Positions 1-14,560 of a stretch of DNA of 64,000 nucleotides are shown here, piece by piece; the stretch's first letter is position 1; every line of letters begins with the position of its first letter. The stretch covers positions 17,716,345 through 17,780,344 of the forward strand of contig OU342820.1 in assembly GCA_910591455.2 (NCBI GenBank). Reading direction: 5' to 3'. The translations under genes were made by a program, and so were the position numbers. The stretch is from Pholis gunnellus. Lineage: Eukaryota > Chordata > Actinopteri > Perciformes > Pholidae. Below the pieces are notes generated by a model, which made no database searches, had not been told where the DNA came from, and saw nothing but the letters and a program-made list of their open reading frames with translations.

Positions 1-1714
1 ATGTTAACAACAAAGCAGCTTTATAAGGTTGAGAAATAAAGAAACGCCTTCTATGACCTTTTGAATGTTCCACCATTGCCATTGGAATTGACTTGTTGTT
101 CCAATTATTTGCCTTCCTGGTCCTCCAGCAACACAAATAACGGCAGGAAAAATAAATCACAACAGCTGGGCAATATTTAACGCACAATACCAGCAGCAAC
201 ATTAGCATCATTCATTTGTAAAAAAAAAAGCAACAACCTCGCATCTTTTTCAATACACCAACTATTCCGTTGGCTTCAGCAGAACTACGATGAACCTGGT
301 TATCAGGGATTAACATGCGAGCCAGGCAGCGCGTTCGGTTTCACCCTGTGCTTGTTCGTCCCTGCACTCGATTAACCTTTGCTCAAGTTTAAAATATAAT
401 GCTAGCATTGCTAATATAGACACAGCAACGCTGAATGAAATTTGTACAATTTGTACGGAGTGGAAAGGCCAATGTAACGTGAACCCTCTGTTCCTGTTCG
501 GCACAGTTCTGAAATAATGAATGCCACAGAAGTGATCACATATTTACACTTCTGTAACCTTATTCCACAATCAGTGGCGAGGAGTCTTTGCTTATTTCAC
601 CAGGCGGTACTAATTGAAAAAAAGGCTTAATTGAATCAAACCTAAAATTTTGGCAGAGGCAGCACATCAAGAGATTGCTTTTGTGGAGAAGAATGGAAAG
701 CAATGACCAGAGTGACGGCCACGATGGAAATAAAAATCTATCAATTTGCCATTAATTCCCTGGTGGTCCAGAAAAAAGAAAAGCTGAGTGGATGGTTTAA
801 ACTGCAGGGATGCTGCCTTTTGCTAGATTTAAACTGATTAGATAATAAGTAGCAAATGCATGTTGAATAAGAGAATGAAACCGTGATTGATTACGTAGGA
901 GGTGACAGATATTTAAATGAGGTGTTCTTATTGATTGGATCGGCGTCGGGATTCATTTGACAGCTCTGCTGAATCGCACACATTGGACACAGATTGCTTT
1001 ATTTTCTCAGCCTCTGCTCTCTGCGACTAACAAACACCCAACCGTTATTGTTGAAAACGATACACGTCACGTTTGTCTGAATATTTTATTCACTATCGTC
1101 TCTGCGTTGGCTCCCGCTAAAACAATCATTCTTTTGAAGGCCTTGATGCTCCAAAGGCTAAGCTGTCATAAAACCTGATGTCCCCGGTGCAATATCAGAG
1201 TTTATGTACTGTGGTACCTACAACTAAACAAAGAATGCAACATTAATCTCCAGTCTGTAGCATTCAGTGCATCAGATACTGAATTATTGACGCCTTTTTT
1301 GTCAGTTTTGTGAGGCAGTCATCCCACTCTGCCTGGAGTTTAACAGGTTAATCAGTCAGCCATATTAAAGCACAGATTTCCTCAGGTTGACGCAATATAA
1401 ACAAACAAACACTTGAACTTGGATGATCTGATGCTCTGCATGCCGTACACTAACCGGGACGGCCCTCTGGAGAAAAAGAGTCGGGGAAAAAAAAGACAAT
1501 ATCATAAAATATGGATGTTTGTCTTCTCTTCTAAAACAGTGTATTTGACCAAGTAATGGAATGTTCAAACAGCGATTGAGACACAAAGACTATTCAAGCA
1601 CAACAATGCCGCCCCTTGAGAGCGTATGATCGCGGTGAAAAATAGTGCATATCTTAAACATTACAGTTCCACTTCAGCAGTGGGGGGGATAGTGATGTAC
1701 AAGTGCTTGGGGGA

Positions 1715-1718
<4 letters not shown>

Positions 1719-1778
<60 letters not shown>
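1719..1778 (+). repeat. (CA)30 microsatellite
   Basis: Sixty bases of uninterrupted CA dinucleotide. Open frames across it on both strands are repeat artefacts. Confidence 0.98.
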
Positions 1779-1783
<5 letters not shown>

Positions 1784-2643
1784 TCTGACAAGGTTTGTCT
1801 ACAGCTGATACATTTCAACTTGTGATTCCTTTGATGTTTCCTTCTGACGTCCAATGTTCATCAAGTCTGCTACTTAAAATCATCTTTCAGTCCTAGAGCT
1901 GTTCTCCGTTAGACGTCTGCTTTTGTCTGAAGGCCCTCTTCCGTTTCCCACTCGTCCACTAATTGGCATAAGTGAATAATCCACTGCACCGATGACACTA
2001 ATGTGATGTGTATGTATTGATTTTTCACTTACTGCGATGACAGTAAAATGTTTCAATGTCTGAATATTGAAAAGACGCCGCATTTTAGCTGTAAAACGAA
2101 ACAAAACATAGTGAAGAAGTGCCTCTAACTGTGAAGGCGTTCTCTGCGTCGGTGTCACAACGGAGCCTTTCTGCAGTTCTCTTAAGGTGAAGTCGAAGTG
2201 TGAGGCCAGCGGGGTCAAACGTCAGTGACATTAATATGGATTTATCTGCTATCAGTTATTGCTGCCATCTTTCTTCTTTATGAGATGTGATGTTTGTCCT
2301 CCATGTATACAAAAACAACTCACCCATCAAGACTACCTTTAAAAGAAATCCCTCCTTTTTCTTTAATCTCTTTAACATCAACGTAGAACATCCTTTTTTT
2401 GCGTTTTCTTAATTTCTTTCAATCTCCAAAATCCCTTCTGAAACCCTGTCTGGAGTGTGAAGCCGCGGAGGTTTATTCGCTCCTCTCGTCCATCATCTAC
2501 ATGTCAAAAACACTTTTAAACTCTTATCACTCCATCTAAGGGAAGGAGAAATGAAACGGCGGGACAAAGTGAATGGAAAAAAAATGAAATGTGGCTGATA
2601 ATGACAGCCACGATAAAAAGGCACAGCACTGACATGTCTACTG

Positions 2644-2664
2644 ACACACACACACACACACACA
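2644..2664 (+). repeat. (AC)n microsatellite, short
   Basis: About ten AC units in a row. Confidence 0.95.
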
Positions 2665-5600
2665 GTGTGGATGACGTGTAGATATTAAGTAATATATGTA
2701 GACGTATTTAAACCTGTTCTAACCTCGTATCTACTCAGACCCGGGTGAAGGATGAATTTGCACCTGCGCTGTGTGGTTACCATGGTAACGCAAAGAACAC
2801 TAAAGGACAATACAGAGGCCGAGAAAAACAAAACATGAATAGAAAGAGAGAAAACAAAAAGGCATTCAAAGACACGTGTGTCTCTGCGGCTGAAATCAGC
2901 AGATGTGAGGTTGAAACATGAGCCGAGGTTCCTTTTTAATTGAGGCGTGTGTTGACGTGTAATGAATAAATGTATAGCTGTGCATTTATAATGTGCAGGA
3001 ATGCTTCAATAGCAGTGGCATACTGTTTAGACAGCATGGAGTATGGCCTGTGTTATATGTAAATGTTGTGAATAAATATGAAAAAAGAAATCATTCCACA
3101 TTGAGTCTCCATGTTTAGAGAGTAAACAGAAAAACTCTGAGATCATGAGACGCTCAGCTGCTGCTCATTCTGGGAGGAAAGTAGAAGATTGAAAAAGCAC
3201 ACGTTTAATAGAAAAGGAGCCATAACAAAACTTCATGTTGTGAATTAAACTGTGGTCGGTTTTACTGGAGCAATTGTTACGTTTTACGTTTAGAGTCTCG
3301 CCGCTTATACTCCAAACATAACGAATGCAAATTGAGCAAAAAAACAATGATTCAATAGAAATATGCAGCAAATTAGCTCAGTGCAATGAGCGAATTTTGC
3401 AGCTGTTTTGCGAAAAGAACTGCTTTTTCATTCGCTGTAACACAGATGGCAGTAATGACCCACTGGACTTGAGCAACAGCAGACACTAATAAGCTATAGA
3501 ATTCAGTAAGGAACAAAATAATAATACAGACAGTAAAAATACAATAGCCTAACAATGTTATTTCTGTTAGAGAGAAGTGCGGGTCAATATGATGCATTAT
3601 TTGTTTATTTCTATAGGACCACTACCAGAATATTCATTGATTAGACTGAAGCCACATATACTAATTTGCTGTGCCTTGTCCCTATTGCCCTTAATTGCTA
3701 ACTGCTGCCTAAATGCTAACACTATGAATTTTTCAGCAACCGTTAATGAGCAATAGCTTAGAGAAGGCCTTTAATGGATTGTTGTTGAATAATGAACCTT
3801 CATGAGCTTATTTACAAATGTGGCTGTGAAGCTGTATATTGGAGTAGTTGACGACATTCATTTACTTTTTCTCAGGGAATGGTTTTATTTCAATGGCCGA
3901 GATGGGAAATGTTAGGATTTCCTCCAAAGTTGTCTCCCTATAAAAGAAATGAGCGTGTCATGAAATGATTGCAGACAAAATCACCTCTGGTGACTGTGTG
4001 TTTATAGTGTTGTCCATCTTAGATTTGACTTTTGCCTAGACAGAGAGAAGAAGAAATATTACAAAGACATACAGTCCTTTCCCTTTTACAACAGGATTTG
4101 TTTGACAATCGCATGTTATACTATTAGGGCACCGCTAAACATGTATGGGAGCGGCGCTTTTGCCCCCGATACACAACCAGGAGAGACACACAGACTTTAA
4201 AAAGCAGCCACAGCTTTAAAAAAAAAAAAAGGGGCTGTAAATATCAACCATTACAAATGCAAAATCTGGAAATTGTAGAGCAGCACTGAGCTGTGTGCTC
4301 CCTGGTAATCCTTTAAAACCCAACAAATTCAGGGAATTTGGGAAACTAATGCCACGCTTGACCGCCCTGATGTGCCTATGCTGCTTCAGGAAAGCGGCGT
4401 AGTAGTGAGCACAGCCGGTTTTGACATCTAAATCGCTGTTTGTCAGCACGTGTGTGTGGGCAGGCAGTTGTAACATGCGGCTATGCAGCAGCATTTTGGA
4501 AGCTGTCACACGTGATCATCGTTTCTTGGCCTCGTAAGGGAGGATTGTTTCATTCACGAACGGAGCAGACAATGATTGTTATTAAAAGGAACGACAGCAA
4601 AAACAGACCGACTAATTGAGCGCGTTAAGTGTCCTCAAACCAAATGAGGTATGACTAAATGCATCCTTGGAAATATGAAGCTGTGTTAGGTTTTGGACAA
4701 CAAAGACTCATTGCATTCTTTACCAAAAACACTTCAGCATGCAGAGGCTGTGTTTTCCTGCCAGATATGCAAAATCAGCAATTTGCAGAATACCGAACAA
4801 CCAGATGATTTCTTAATGTGCTGAGACTATGATGGAAAATCCTAAATATTTTTCAATGCACTGCGATTTTCTGAAGCGCTAAAGGCACAGGAAACACAGA
4901 TGAAAATATACTATCACTAATTTACAGCACTGATGTCAAACATCTGTGTCTCAGATGGACTCTTTCCTTCAGATTTCCATATCGCAAAGACACGGGTCTT
5001 TATGTGTGTTCTAGAAGTTTTACTTCTCGGTGACAATGAAAGACAGTAAAAATAGAAACGGTGATCAAAGGCACATCTGGGGACTGGTGAGAAGAAAAAT
5101 AATTCATCGGCAGCCCGGAGAAAGTGGGTCTGCTGCTCGCGTCTGTCTAAAAGCAAAAGTATAGAGACTGAAGCAGCTCCGCGCTCGTCTCCTCTGAGAG
5201 CCAGGTGCTCAAAATCACCTGAGGTCACCGACTCCCTCCTCCCACGCGGGCTTCCATGCCCTCTGCAGGCGCTATCGATGTTTAAAAGCTTTATGAGCGG
5301 GGAGAGACTGAGGGGGTTTGTCATATAAAACTAAAAGCTACAGAGAGGAAAAAAAAAAAAAACTATTAGAGAGGATCGGGGGAAGGTAAAGCAGGGTTTG
5401 GGGAATAGAGACTGGGAAGAGAAGAGGTGGCCATTTTTGTTCACTTTCCAGCCTACAGTAGATCTCTGAAACCTTGTATTTCTAAATCCTTAAAGCCAGG
5501 TTAGTTGATGTATTTTTACTTATATTTCTTGAAATTATCCATACATTTCGACAGCAATCAATAAATCAAATGCTCTGACAAAAGAAAAGAAAAGAAATCA

Positions 5601-8600
5601 AGCATCTGTGCCTGTCGCAGGACTGAAACAAGCTTCTCCAATCATTTCATCGGTGCTGAATGAAATGGTTGGAGGGCCTGCCTGCCCGTCTACCTGCGTA
5701 CAATCACTGTACACAAGCTGCGAGCTTGACCGCTGTGATTACTTACAATAGCCATGTTTGTTGTTTACTATCATTATGATCATTTTAGGGGAGTGGCTTT
5801 GGAGAGAGGCCTGAAGGGACGGACAGTGTTGCAGACTTGGTGACTTTCTCGCCCGATTTAACAACTTTGGGGGTTTTGTGCTGCTAGCTACTGTCACTGG
5901 AAAAGAGTTGGCAAGACTGGGCTGGGTTTTCCGGTCGGATACCTTTCGGAATACTGCTTACTCTTGCTGGTTTCTCCAATAGTGCCGACCCCAGCTTTAA
6001 AGTGGGTGACTCATTTTGGACCGTTTGTGTGAAATCCTGATCCAACAAATTGGTTAATATCCCGCAAAAGACACAAAGTATGAGAAGAAAAGATGTAATA
6101 ATAACACTAACTGTCTGCTAAACACCGGACAAAGAAGGCTAATTTTATTTAAACACCAACAGAGCCAGAAGGAGCATTGCCTCGCAGCGCACAACTGATA
6201 TCGTTAAATGCTCCGTCGCTACATACACAGCAGGTTTAATTACTCCCCAAAGCTGTAGCTGAAGAGCGCCCCGCCTTAAAAAAAGGAAAAGAAAAATCCT
6301 GGTGATGTTGCCTTTTTAGAGGATGACGCTCAGCTTTGGTATTGGGCCCAGACACACAGCACACAGTACACAACACAGCACGGTGTTGTGTGTGTGTGCT
6401 TCATACAGAGAGTCCCTTTTAGCATGACTGAGATCCAGAAACCTGCGGTGTAAATTACAACAACCACAGCCGTCAGCTAGAAGTTGGTCGGGTGAGAAAG
6501 CCATTACTGGAAATGTTACAAGTCATTACTAAGTGCGAGGGTAATCTTGGTGGTGAGCAGCATGTGTGTGTATGTAAGTGCTTCAGATTTCGGAAAGCAG
6601 TGCGGAGACGGAAGAGAGGGTCGTAGCTCGCCGTATGTGGTCTTTGTTGGAGTCTGAATCACAACCCGTTTGACAGAAGACCTTTTTACCTCCCGCGTCC
6701 CTTCAGATGAAAAGCGCCGTGGAAATACTTGACAACATTTTTGGATCAAGCATGAAGTTGAATATCAGTCACTCAGTGCTGATGAACTTTTGTCCTGCCA
6801 CAGTCCGCTCCCCCGCACACTTCATTCAGATCACTGAACACGGGCATTTCAATCCTTCAAGGATGTTCTGCCCTCCTCTGTTTGACTTAGAGGGTTAATT
6901 CACCCAACATTCTAAAAAGAATGTTTATTTGCTAACCGCAAATAGTTTTAGTTTGATTTCTGGTGGCTTTGAGATCTTCATCTCTGAGATGTTTGCCTCC
7001 ACCCAAACACAAGTGGAAGAACCTCAACGTGAACGGTCCTCATTACAGTCTTTCTGCGGTACACAATAGTTCCAATTAAAAAAAGAAAAAGGATTATCCA
7101 CAGTAACACGGTAAATGGACTTCATCCAAGAACCTTTTCCTCTTCTAATCTAAACGTTCTCTTACTATTGTTGGTGTGGTGAGCTCGTAGGAGGTTGACA
7201 CAACGGATTCAGCAAACGCTCCTAAATGAATGACCAGCGTAAACATGAAGAATGGCACCTTTGCATACATGAGCGGCATTCACTGCAATGTTAGGGGCTC
7301 AAATAATAGAAGATATTCATAATGATATCGTAGCATTGCACAATAGCATCAACAGATCATTTTATGTAATAGTGATATCGTTACCGTGTACAGTGAATAC
7401 ATTCATTTGATCAGGTTTTCAAACAAATACGTTTTATTTATTTTGGGGGGAGATTGAACCCTTTACATGAAGCTTGCCTGAGCTTTACATAACAGTCAGA
7501 TGGTACATTAATTAATACTGACTTTATCCTTATTCAGCAAATCTTAAAATAATTCAATTGACAGCTGAATGACTTGAAAAATCTATGAAAAAGCAAGTTG
7601 AGAGGCTTTGTATTGATAAATGCATGGCTTTCATTTCCATACCAGACATTAAATAGCATGTCATCAACGGCAGCATCATTACAGGCTGAAAGCTTTGGAA
7701 GCAGTATTTTGAAAAAAAATTTGCACATCAAAAAAACAATATTTTTCTACTGGGCGGGGCTCCCGCTGCGTTTTCATGTACATTTCAAGTTGTCAGCGTT
7801 AGCTGCGTCACATTTCCGAGCATGGCACAGCGAAAGCAACCCACTGTGCTGTAGACGAGATGAGATGGTGTGTCCTGTTGAGGTGGCTGCACATTCTGTC
7901 TCTTTTTGTCGTGCCTCTGACCTTCTAACGATCGAGTCGCGGGGTCCAGGACGGCAACCTTTTCTAAAACTGCAACTCGAGTCAGAGTCTAAGGAGGGAG
8001 ATATGAACGGTTAAGACTATGACGCAGAGAGACTCATTTAATCGCACCTTGCGAAGCCGATAACAAAATCCCTCTGACATTAGGGAGGTAGCTGCGCTCC
8101 CATTTTAATTACCAGAGAAACTGCAAGCCAAACAGCATTACTATAGCCTCCAGATTGTTTGATGGTAGTTGTCATTTTGGAAAGATAGGAAAAACTGTCA
8201 AGTAGGGTAACCCCTCTCTAAACTGGCACATAGATCTCCAGCTAATCCGGGTGGGAGCGGCAGACAGAATGGATAAACACTGAATAGAACTGAGCAAGCA
8301 AACAATCTTAGCTGCTGCTGAAAGCATGTCTGAAAGTAAACAACCCTGTCAAAAGGATGTTCTTAAATTGTCATACCTCGAAACAGAGGACGTACGACAG
8401 TGGTTTTACTTCAGACCGGGGTAAACTGCAAACCGCTTTTATTTATTTAGTGCGCTGGTTTAGTTGTTTTAAGACATTTTTACAGAGCACCCTTCTTCCG
8501 ACTGGCTGAAAATATCCCTTGAATAAGACGGGGACTTAAAGAATGCTGTCTTATGCCGTTGTAAGCATTAAGCCCGGGGTGAAAGACGCTAAAAGCTAAG

Positions 8601-9185
8601 GTCTTGCTCAAAGCTCCAGTGTGCTTAATGGCATGGAAACTCTCAGGGTCAGTGTTGGTCTTTCTTTGTGTTTGTGTTGGTAATGGTGGAGCATCTCTAC
8701 TGACATGTGCGCGAGAAATTAAAGAGGTCACAAGATCTAAGTGCTTTTTTTTTACTTCTCTGAAGAGATACAGTTTTTCGGATCTCAAATTAAAAGGAAA
8801 AGGAGTCTTTTTACATGTTATTCGTCCTAATATGGTTTTTACGGTACATTTTCATTTACATTGTTAAATTCTTGCACCAACATTAAATGTATGAATACAT
8901 GTTAATATATTTTCTCAGCTTGTGAGAACATGATTGTACCAAAATATCTCCATCAGAGCACATACTGTATGTTTTGCATTTCCTTCAACCATAATAACAG
9001 TGCCTCCAATTTCATGTAGCGGAAATTCATTTTTGAATATAAAAAAAAAATCAAGTTTTGATGTAACTGTCCTCTATTGATTAAAGAAAAACATTTTAAA
9101 TGTACACTGCTTCCTGTGTAGACACTGTATTACACGTTTTAAGCTTTCATGGTTCAGACCAAGCTGCAACCTTTGTGTCTGAAAA

Positions 9186-9355
9186 ACGAAGCCAAAGCGG
9201 AAGTGCAATAAACTGTAGTTCCTCGAATGGCCACTTGAGGCTGGCTCCAAAAGTGAGTCCACATAGACATTAAAAATTGTCAACTTTACAGCAGAAATAA
9301 ACATGTTTACAGTCTGGTACAAAGAACAGTTCCGGTCTCTAGCTAATTCCTCTCC
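9186..9355 (+). repeat. Teleost dispersed repeat (TTTACAGCAGAAATAAACAT type)
   Basis: CCACTTGAGGCTGGCTCCAA, then TTTACAGCAGAAATAAACAT and ACAGTCTGGTACAAAGAACA, agree with a very common fish repeat recalled from genome sequences. No second copy is in the window, so support is from memory only. Confidence 0.6.
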
Positions 9356-11510
9356 AGCTCCTCCCTCTCTTCCAAATATGGTCACTTCTGGTTTCTGGTT
9401 CATTGGAATATTACCCAGATGTACACCACTGCATCAGGACCAGACTCTTGCACAATGTGTTTCCATTACTCTGGTTTCTTTAGTGGCAGTAATCGAGAAT
9501 TTAAAGAGATAAAGAGATAAACAGATACAATCATTTCATTATTCTGATTTCACAGAGAAAGCGGGGTTCAAACACTCGCGTTAGCTAACCTTTAGAGCTG
9601 TCTGGAGTTGGCACAGTGAGGTGATAAACGAGTCAGAATGAGGATCCTATTTTTCTCCTTGATCAATGTTATCTGTTCTCCTTGTTTCTGCTATGTTTTG
9701 TGCTCTCTGTTCATGACCACTTGCAGTAAGTCTCACTTGAGATAGTGTCAGCAGAAGGGTGTACTGAGCTCTTTAACATCCCCCCCTGTTCTTGAGACAC
9801 TCTTTGTCTCTCATCAAGTATCCAACCAGACACGGAGAAGCACTCTGAAAGGGTATCGCTGGTCATCACGTAGCACCCTCAACCATCACACCCTGAGCAT
9901 ACTGCAGGATTCAAACATCGGTAGCTGAGTGACACGGTAGCTTTTTAAAAAAAAAATACAAAGCAAAAATACAAACCCTTTTTAGTTTCAAAATTCATAT
10001 ATGTATATTCGTCTCATAGCAGGTTCTCACTGCAGTAAACAACACCCTCAAACCCTGACTAAACTGTGTGATTTTCAGAAAAACTGAAACAAAATATGTC
10101 CCAGGAGAGGAGAAAAAAGGGAGTGTGCTCATTTGATTTACTGCAGAGACTGCAAAGGAGAAAACTTGAAAGACACAAGTTTACTAGAGTGAAGCAAGGC
10201 TTCCCCCGGCACACAGTAAATTATCTTTTTCACTTTGAAAGTTAGAAGCAGAACTAGAACTAGGAAAACAGCCTTTGGGAGGGGAGAAGATGGACATCTG
10301 TGAAGAGCAATACTTTTCTCTGAGAAACAAACCCCGTAAATGTTTCCATGTGAAATTCTTCAGCACGACCCCGTGATCATTGTCCCACAGCTCTTGTTGT
10401 TGACCTTGTTATTATTTATTCATCCAGTTACTTTTCATCAACACGACACTGCAAATGAAATATCTTGTCAATATTTGCAACTGCGTTTCCCAAGGACTGC
10501 TGCTTTCTATGTTGTGGCATTTAGCGAGCTTAAAAGCCCATTGCTACATCCCACAGGTCTGTCATTAGATGCAGTGAGAAACTCTTAAGTAAGGGGTCTG
10601 CAACTAAAGTGTGCACTCGATTGCCATTTACGTGCAAATGATCGCAACTACAATTTTCTTGTAGGGTATTTAAATGGTCTGGTTTGTAATTAGGCCTGAA
10701 CAGCACAAATGTGGGGGGACAGTGAGCGACGTTGAGGACTTTATCTTATCCAAGAATTATCCGAACATAAAAGTAACATTTACAATAAAAGAGCAGATTT
10801 ATGTTCTCCGTAAATGTCTTGTGATAAAGTACCAACTCTGTAATATCCCTTCCGTATAGCTGATAAAGAGGTGAAGAGGCCTTTCCTGCCATGAATTAAG
10901 ATTCCTCTTTCTGCTCGTGACACGTGGCGATGTGGCAAACGTTCTCCACATTTTACACTTTACACGGACTGTGGTTTCCAATAGGTTCACCAGAAGTACG
11001 AGGTATTTATTAAAGAAGGGAAACCAGCCGAGCATTTAGGCAGAGCAAATGTCTTTATCCCTCGCGACAGCAGTGAGCATTGTATACAGAGAGTGGAAGG
11101 ATAAGGAAGTGAATGCTCCTTCTTTTCCATCTCAGACTAATTCAAACTGAATCCATTTGAGCTGGTGCAGCTACCAATATAGTCACCTGTTTTTTTATAT
11201 CAAGTACATATTTCTGAGATATTTGAACACAAAATAATGGTCATTTTTAACATTTTTCTCACAATTTGTTGTGGAAATGTATCATATCGTTCTTTTAGAT
11301 ATAACTTGTATCGCTTAAACCTGCATATATGTAGATGAGGCCAACCAGACTCATTTAAAACCTAATGATAAATCATCTCATAGGTATTTTATTATTTCTG
11401 ACTTGCTGTAGTGTAATCCTGATTTCACCACCTAACCCTCTTCCCACGAAAAGGCTGGGAACCGGCCTTGGTGGGTGCAGCGGCAGATAGCGGAGGACGA
11501 CATCTGCGAA

Positions 11511-11535
11511 GGGGGGGGGGGGGGGGGGGGGGGGG
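11511..11535 (+). repeat. Poly-G tract, 25 G
   Basis: Twenty-five consecutive G. Such a run could form a G-quadruplex, and its length is prone to sequencing error. Confidence 0.95.
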
Positions 11536-11989
11536 TGAAGGGAGGAGACGAGATAACGTGCATATACTCTGTTTTTGTCTATTCCTTGTTGTTAGACCTC
11601 CGAACCTCCGTGTCTGTTAAATAAATTTTTTTTTTATATTTTAAGAGGTTTCTCATCTCGATTATTTCTCACCGGGAGGTTAAAAAGATTATTTTCCACC
11701 ACACAGACCAATAGTTTATTAACAATGCACAAGTTTGTCTTTGTTCAGTTTTATTCAAAGTAAGAAAATGTAGTTTGTTTGGTCTATTCCAGTGGCAGGA
11801 TGAAACAAAGAATTCATATTTATTTTTTATCTCATCAATAATATTTTACGGAGTCATATCTTATGCATATTCATTTTATGTTGAGCGACAATATTACATT
11901 CTCTGTAATATTGTGAAATTGTATTATACTATGGGGGAGGCTTCAAATAAGCATATTTGCCTTTTATTTTTAAATATCTGTATGTGTGG

Positions 11990-12050
11990 ACGAGGTATAA
12001 GGCAACAAAACCACTTAGTTAGGTTTCGGTAACTTGACCGACTAGCGACT
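11990..12050 (+). repeat. Dispersed repeat family I, fragment 1
   Basis: AAGGCAACAAAACCACTTAG followed by TTAGGTTTCGG matches the longer copy at 19225 almost base for base over about 35 bases. Confidence 0.65.
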
Positions 12051-14384
12051 CACGTGAATATTGAATGACAATCTAGTCTTGACAAACTCCGGTGTGAAAT
12101 TCATGCTTGTTTGACGGACGCATGCAAACAAAAATACAGACATGAGTCTGAAAATGAGCATGCGTCCCCTTTAGGTAAAGGATCTGAGCACGTCGTCCAC
12201 CTCTGATCTTCTCCAGCATTTCCAATGATTCATACTGTGTTTCAGTTATGCCTTACAGTTTACAGTTTGAATAGATTTACATTAATATTATGCAACGCAA
12301 CATAAATATTCAGAAAATGTAAATGTGGCTCCACAAATGAAATGAAATGACTGCAGTGGGTTGTACGGGTTACAAATCTGGGTTCACTGACCAGATTGCA
12401 AAGAATCCAGCACGCACAGATGTTGAACAAGATTGCTGAACAGAGAATAAATGCTTTTATAAAGTTTACTTTTGACCAGAAAGTAATCCGAGTATTCATC
12501 TGTTTGCCGTGATTGTGGTCGACTGAGAGCCAGTGAGGCTCAAGCGAACATCGGTCCGGAGCGCCGGCCTACTTCGCCTGTTGAAAGCTCTCATGGTGGT
12601 TCAGGCACTTGGTCATTTGGAAGGAAAAAGCAGAGATTTTAAATTTTTTAACATATCTCTTCATTTGTTTATTTTCTGCATGCTCGGTCCCCTTTGTGTC
12701 GTCCATCCCAAGCTTGAAAGGAGCTTTCTTGTCCACTGCCACAGGGAGCCAGTCATGCAGTGTAATGTTCGAGGACGCAGCGAGAGCGTGTTCCCGGCGA
12801 AAGAGACGACACAGTATCCACGCTGAGACACGGGATTCCTGCTCTAACTAATCTAAATAATCTCCTCTTTTGTTTTTTCACCACACAACAGATGCCCAAA
12901 ACTATTAGCTGAATTAGACTAAAAGCCCGTGTTCGGCCCTGTTCCCTCCATATTGTACGTGCCTGAAACGTATCTGGTGAGTAAATCAGAATTTGATGTC
13001 AAAATGCGTTCGAGGACAATGTGACAGGGATGTAAAACGATGGTTATTGTGATCTTAGAACTTAATGTAATAATGGAAAGATAATATACTGTAGATATAC
13101 ACAAACCACCAGCATCATTGTGAGGTACATGTATGACAGTCTCACCATCATAACCTTTTATTTTTCATTCATTAGTCACCTTTTACATGTCATGTTGTCA
13201 TTTTATTTTATTAAAATGTGACACCTGAAGAATTAATTGCAAACTCCACTACAGAAATGACAGCATCAGTATGGCCATTGAGAGGAAGAGATGCCCCAAA
13301 ACCAGCTCATCTTGCTGTTATGACTGCATGTTGTGTAAGGCTGTAATGAATTGTCACAGAATACCAACATGTGTGCCCTCCACACCGGATGAGAACAAAA
13401 GACAACGGGATAACGGAGCTAGTTGTCTCTGATATTGGATATTACACTCTATGCCCACAGAATAGCTAATGAACTTCATCCAGCCCCATGCTAATGGTTA
13501 TCAGGGTGATTTCATTCCCCCGGCCTTTGTGTGTAATTATTGATTGTCCCAAGAAAGGTGGGGTGTACAAAGCCCAGTAAACAGCAGGTAATTAGTATTT
13601 CTACACCTTTTAGAAGGGTAATGTCCTGTGTTTGTATGCATGAAAGCAGAATGTAAGAATTCTCTTCACACACTGAGACAACTGGGAGTGGACTCACGGA
13701 CCGCTACCTGGAGCTGCGTTTTATCTTCCCTCTTAATAACATGGGAACAATTAGAAATCACGATTGGAAAATACTCACGTTTTCAATTGAAGCCAGTAGG
13801 GTAAATAATCTGCTAGGAATCAGAGTTTTCAATGATAATGGGAGTGGGCGCATTGAATAAATCTTCTTTGTGAGCCTTATTATGCCTGAATGCCTGAAAA
13901 GGAATCCTGTAACATGTTATTCCAATATGCGGACATTATTCTCATTATCATGATTTATCTGAAGCTCTGGAAGAAAATACAATGTGCGAATCCTTCAGGT
14001 CCCAGAGGATAAACGGCACCAATTGAGTATAATGTAGAAGGTGGGCTTTCATATTCATATGGTGTCTCAGCTGGAGGCCTCAGAGGTGGTTCATGGTTTA
14101 AGCGACACAGGAAATGCCTTGGGCACTAGGGGGGGGGCACATGGCAACGGAGGAAAAAAAGAAATAACTTGGTGCTTCCTGTCTTCTGAGACTCATAACT
14201 CAGTCAAATGTGAATACACAGACAATGTCAGCGTGGAGTCAGCGTGTGGGATCTCCGATGTGGATAACCATCCATCTAGTAATCCACTTGGTAATCGTTG
14301 AAAAAAATACGCCTCATAATTTTAGATCTATTCTCATAATCTTATTAATCTCATCTAATCTGATTAGACTTTCTCTCTTCAGCC

Positions 14385-14560
14385 CGGTGTGCTGCCGGTT
14401 ATTTTCATTTTTGATCAGTCCGATGATTATTTGCTCAATCGATTAATCGTTTTTGTCAATAAAATAGTGAAAATACCCATTTTAGAGTCAAAGATGACAT
14501 CAACAAATGTTTTCTTTTGTTGGACCAACAGTCCAAAGTCACAAAGAAGGGATTGCCTAC
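14385..14560 (+). repeat. Teleost dispersed repeat (ATCGATTAATCG type)
   Basis: GATTATTTGCTCAATCGATT, AATCG, then AAAATAGTGAAAATACCCAT, a GATGACATCAACAAATGTTT block and GGACCAACAGTCCAAA. This follows a common fish repeat in order and spacing, recalled and not searched. Confidence 0.6.

Larger units (their letters stand above)
1..9185. other. Intronic DNA, no gene seen
   Basis: Apart from two CA repeats I see no element or exon I can name. Open frames are short and mostly lack an ATG, including 4917-5324 and 7598-8014, the longest. Confidence 0.6.
9356..14384. other. Intronic DNA, no gene seen
   Basis: Holds the 25-G tract and a family I repeat fragment. No exon-like sequence. Confidence 0.6.

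Noticed and set aside
1626..1854. Open frames on both strands made of Thr-His or Cys-Val repeats
   Set aside because: These are translations of the (CA)30 microsatellite.
4917..5324. 135-codon open frame, minus strand
   Set aside because: Not recognised. Serine/arginine-rich composition in a GC-richer patch fits chance.
7598..8014. 138-codon open frame, plus strand
   Set aside because: No ATG start, no domain and no coding signature.
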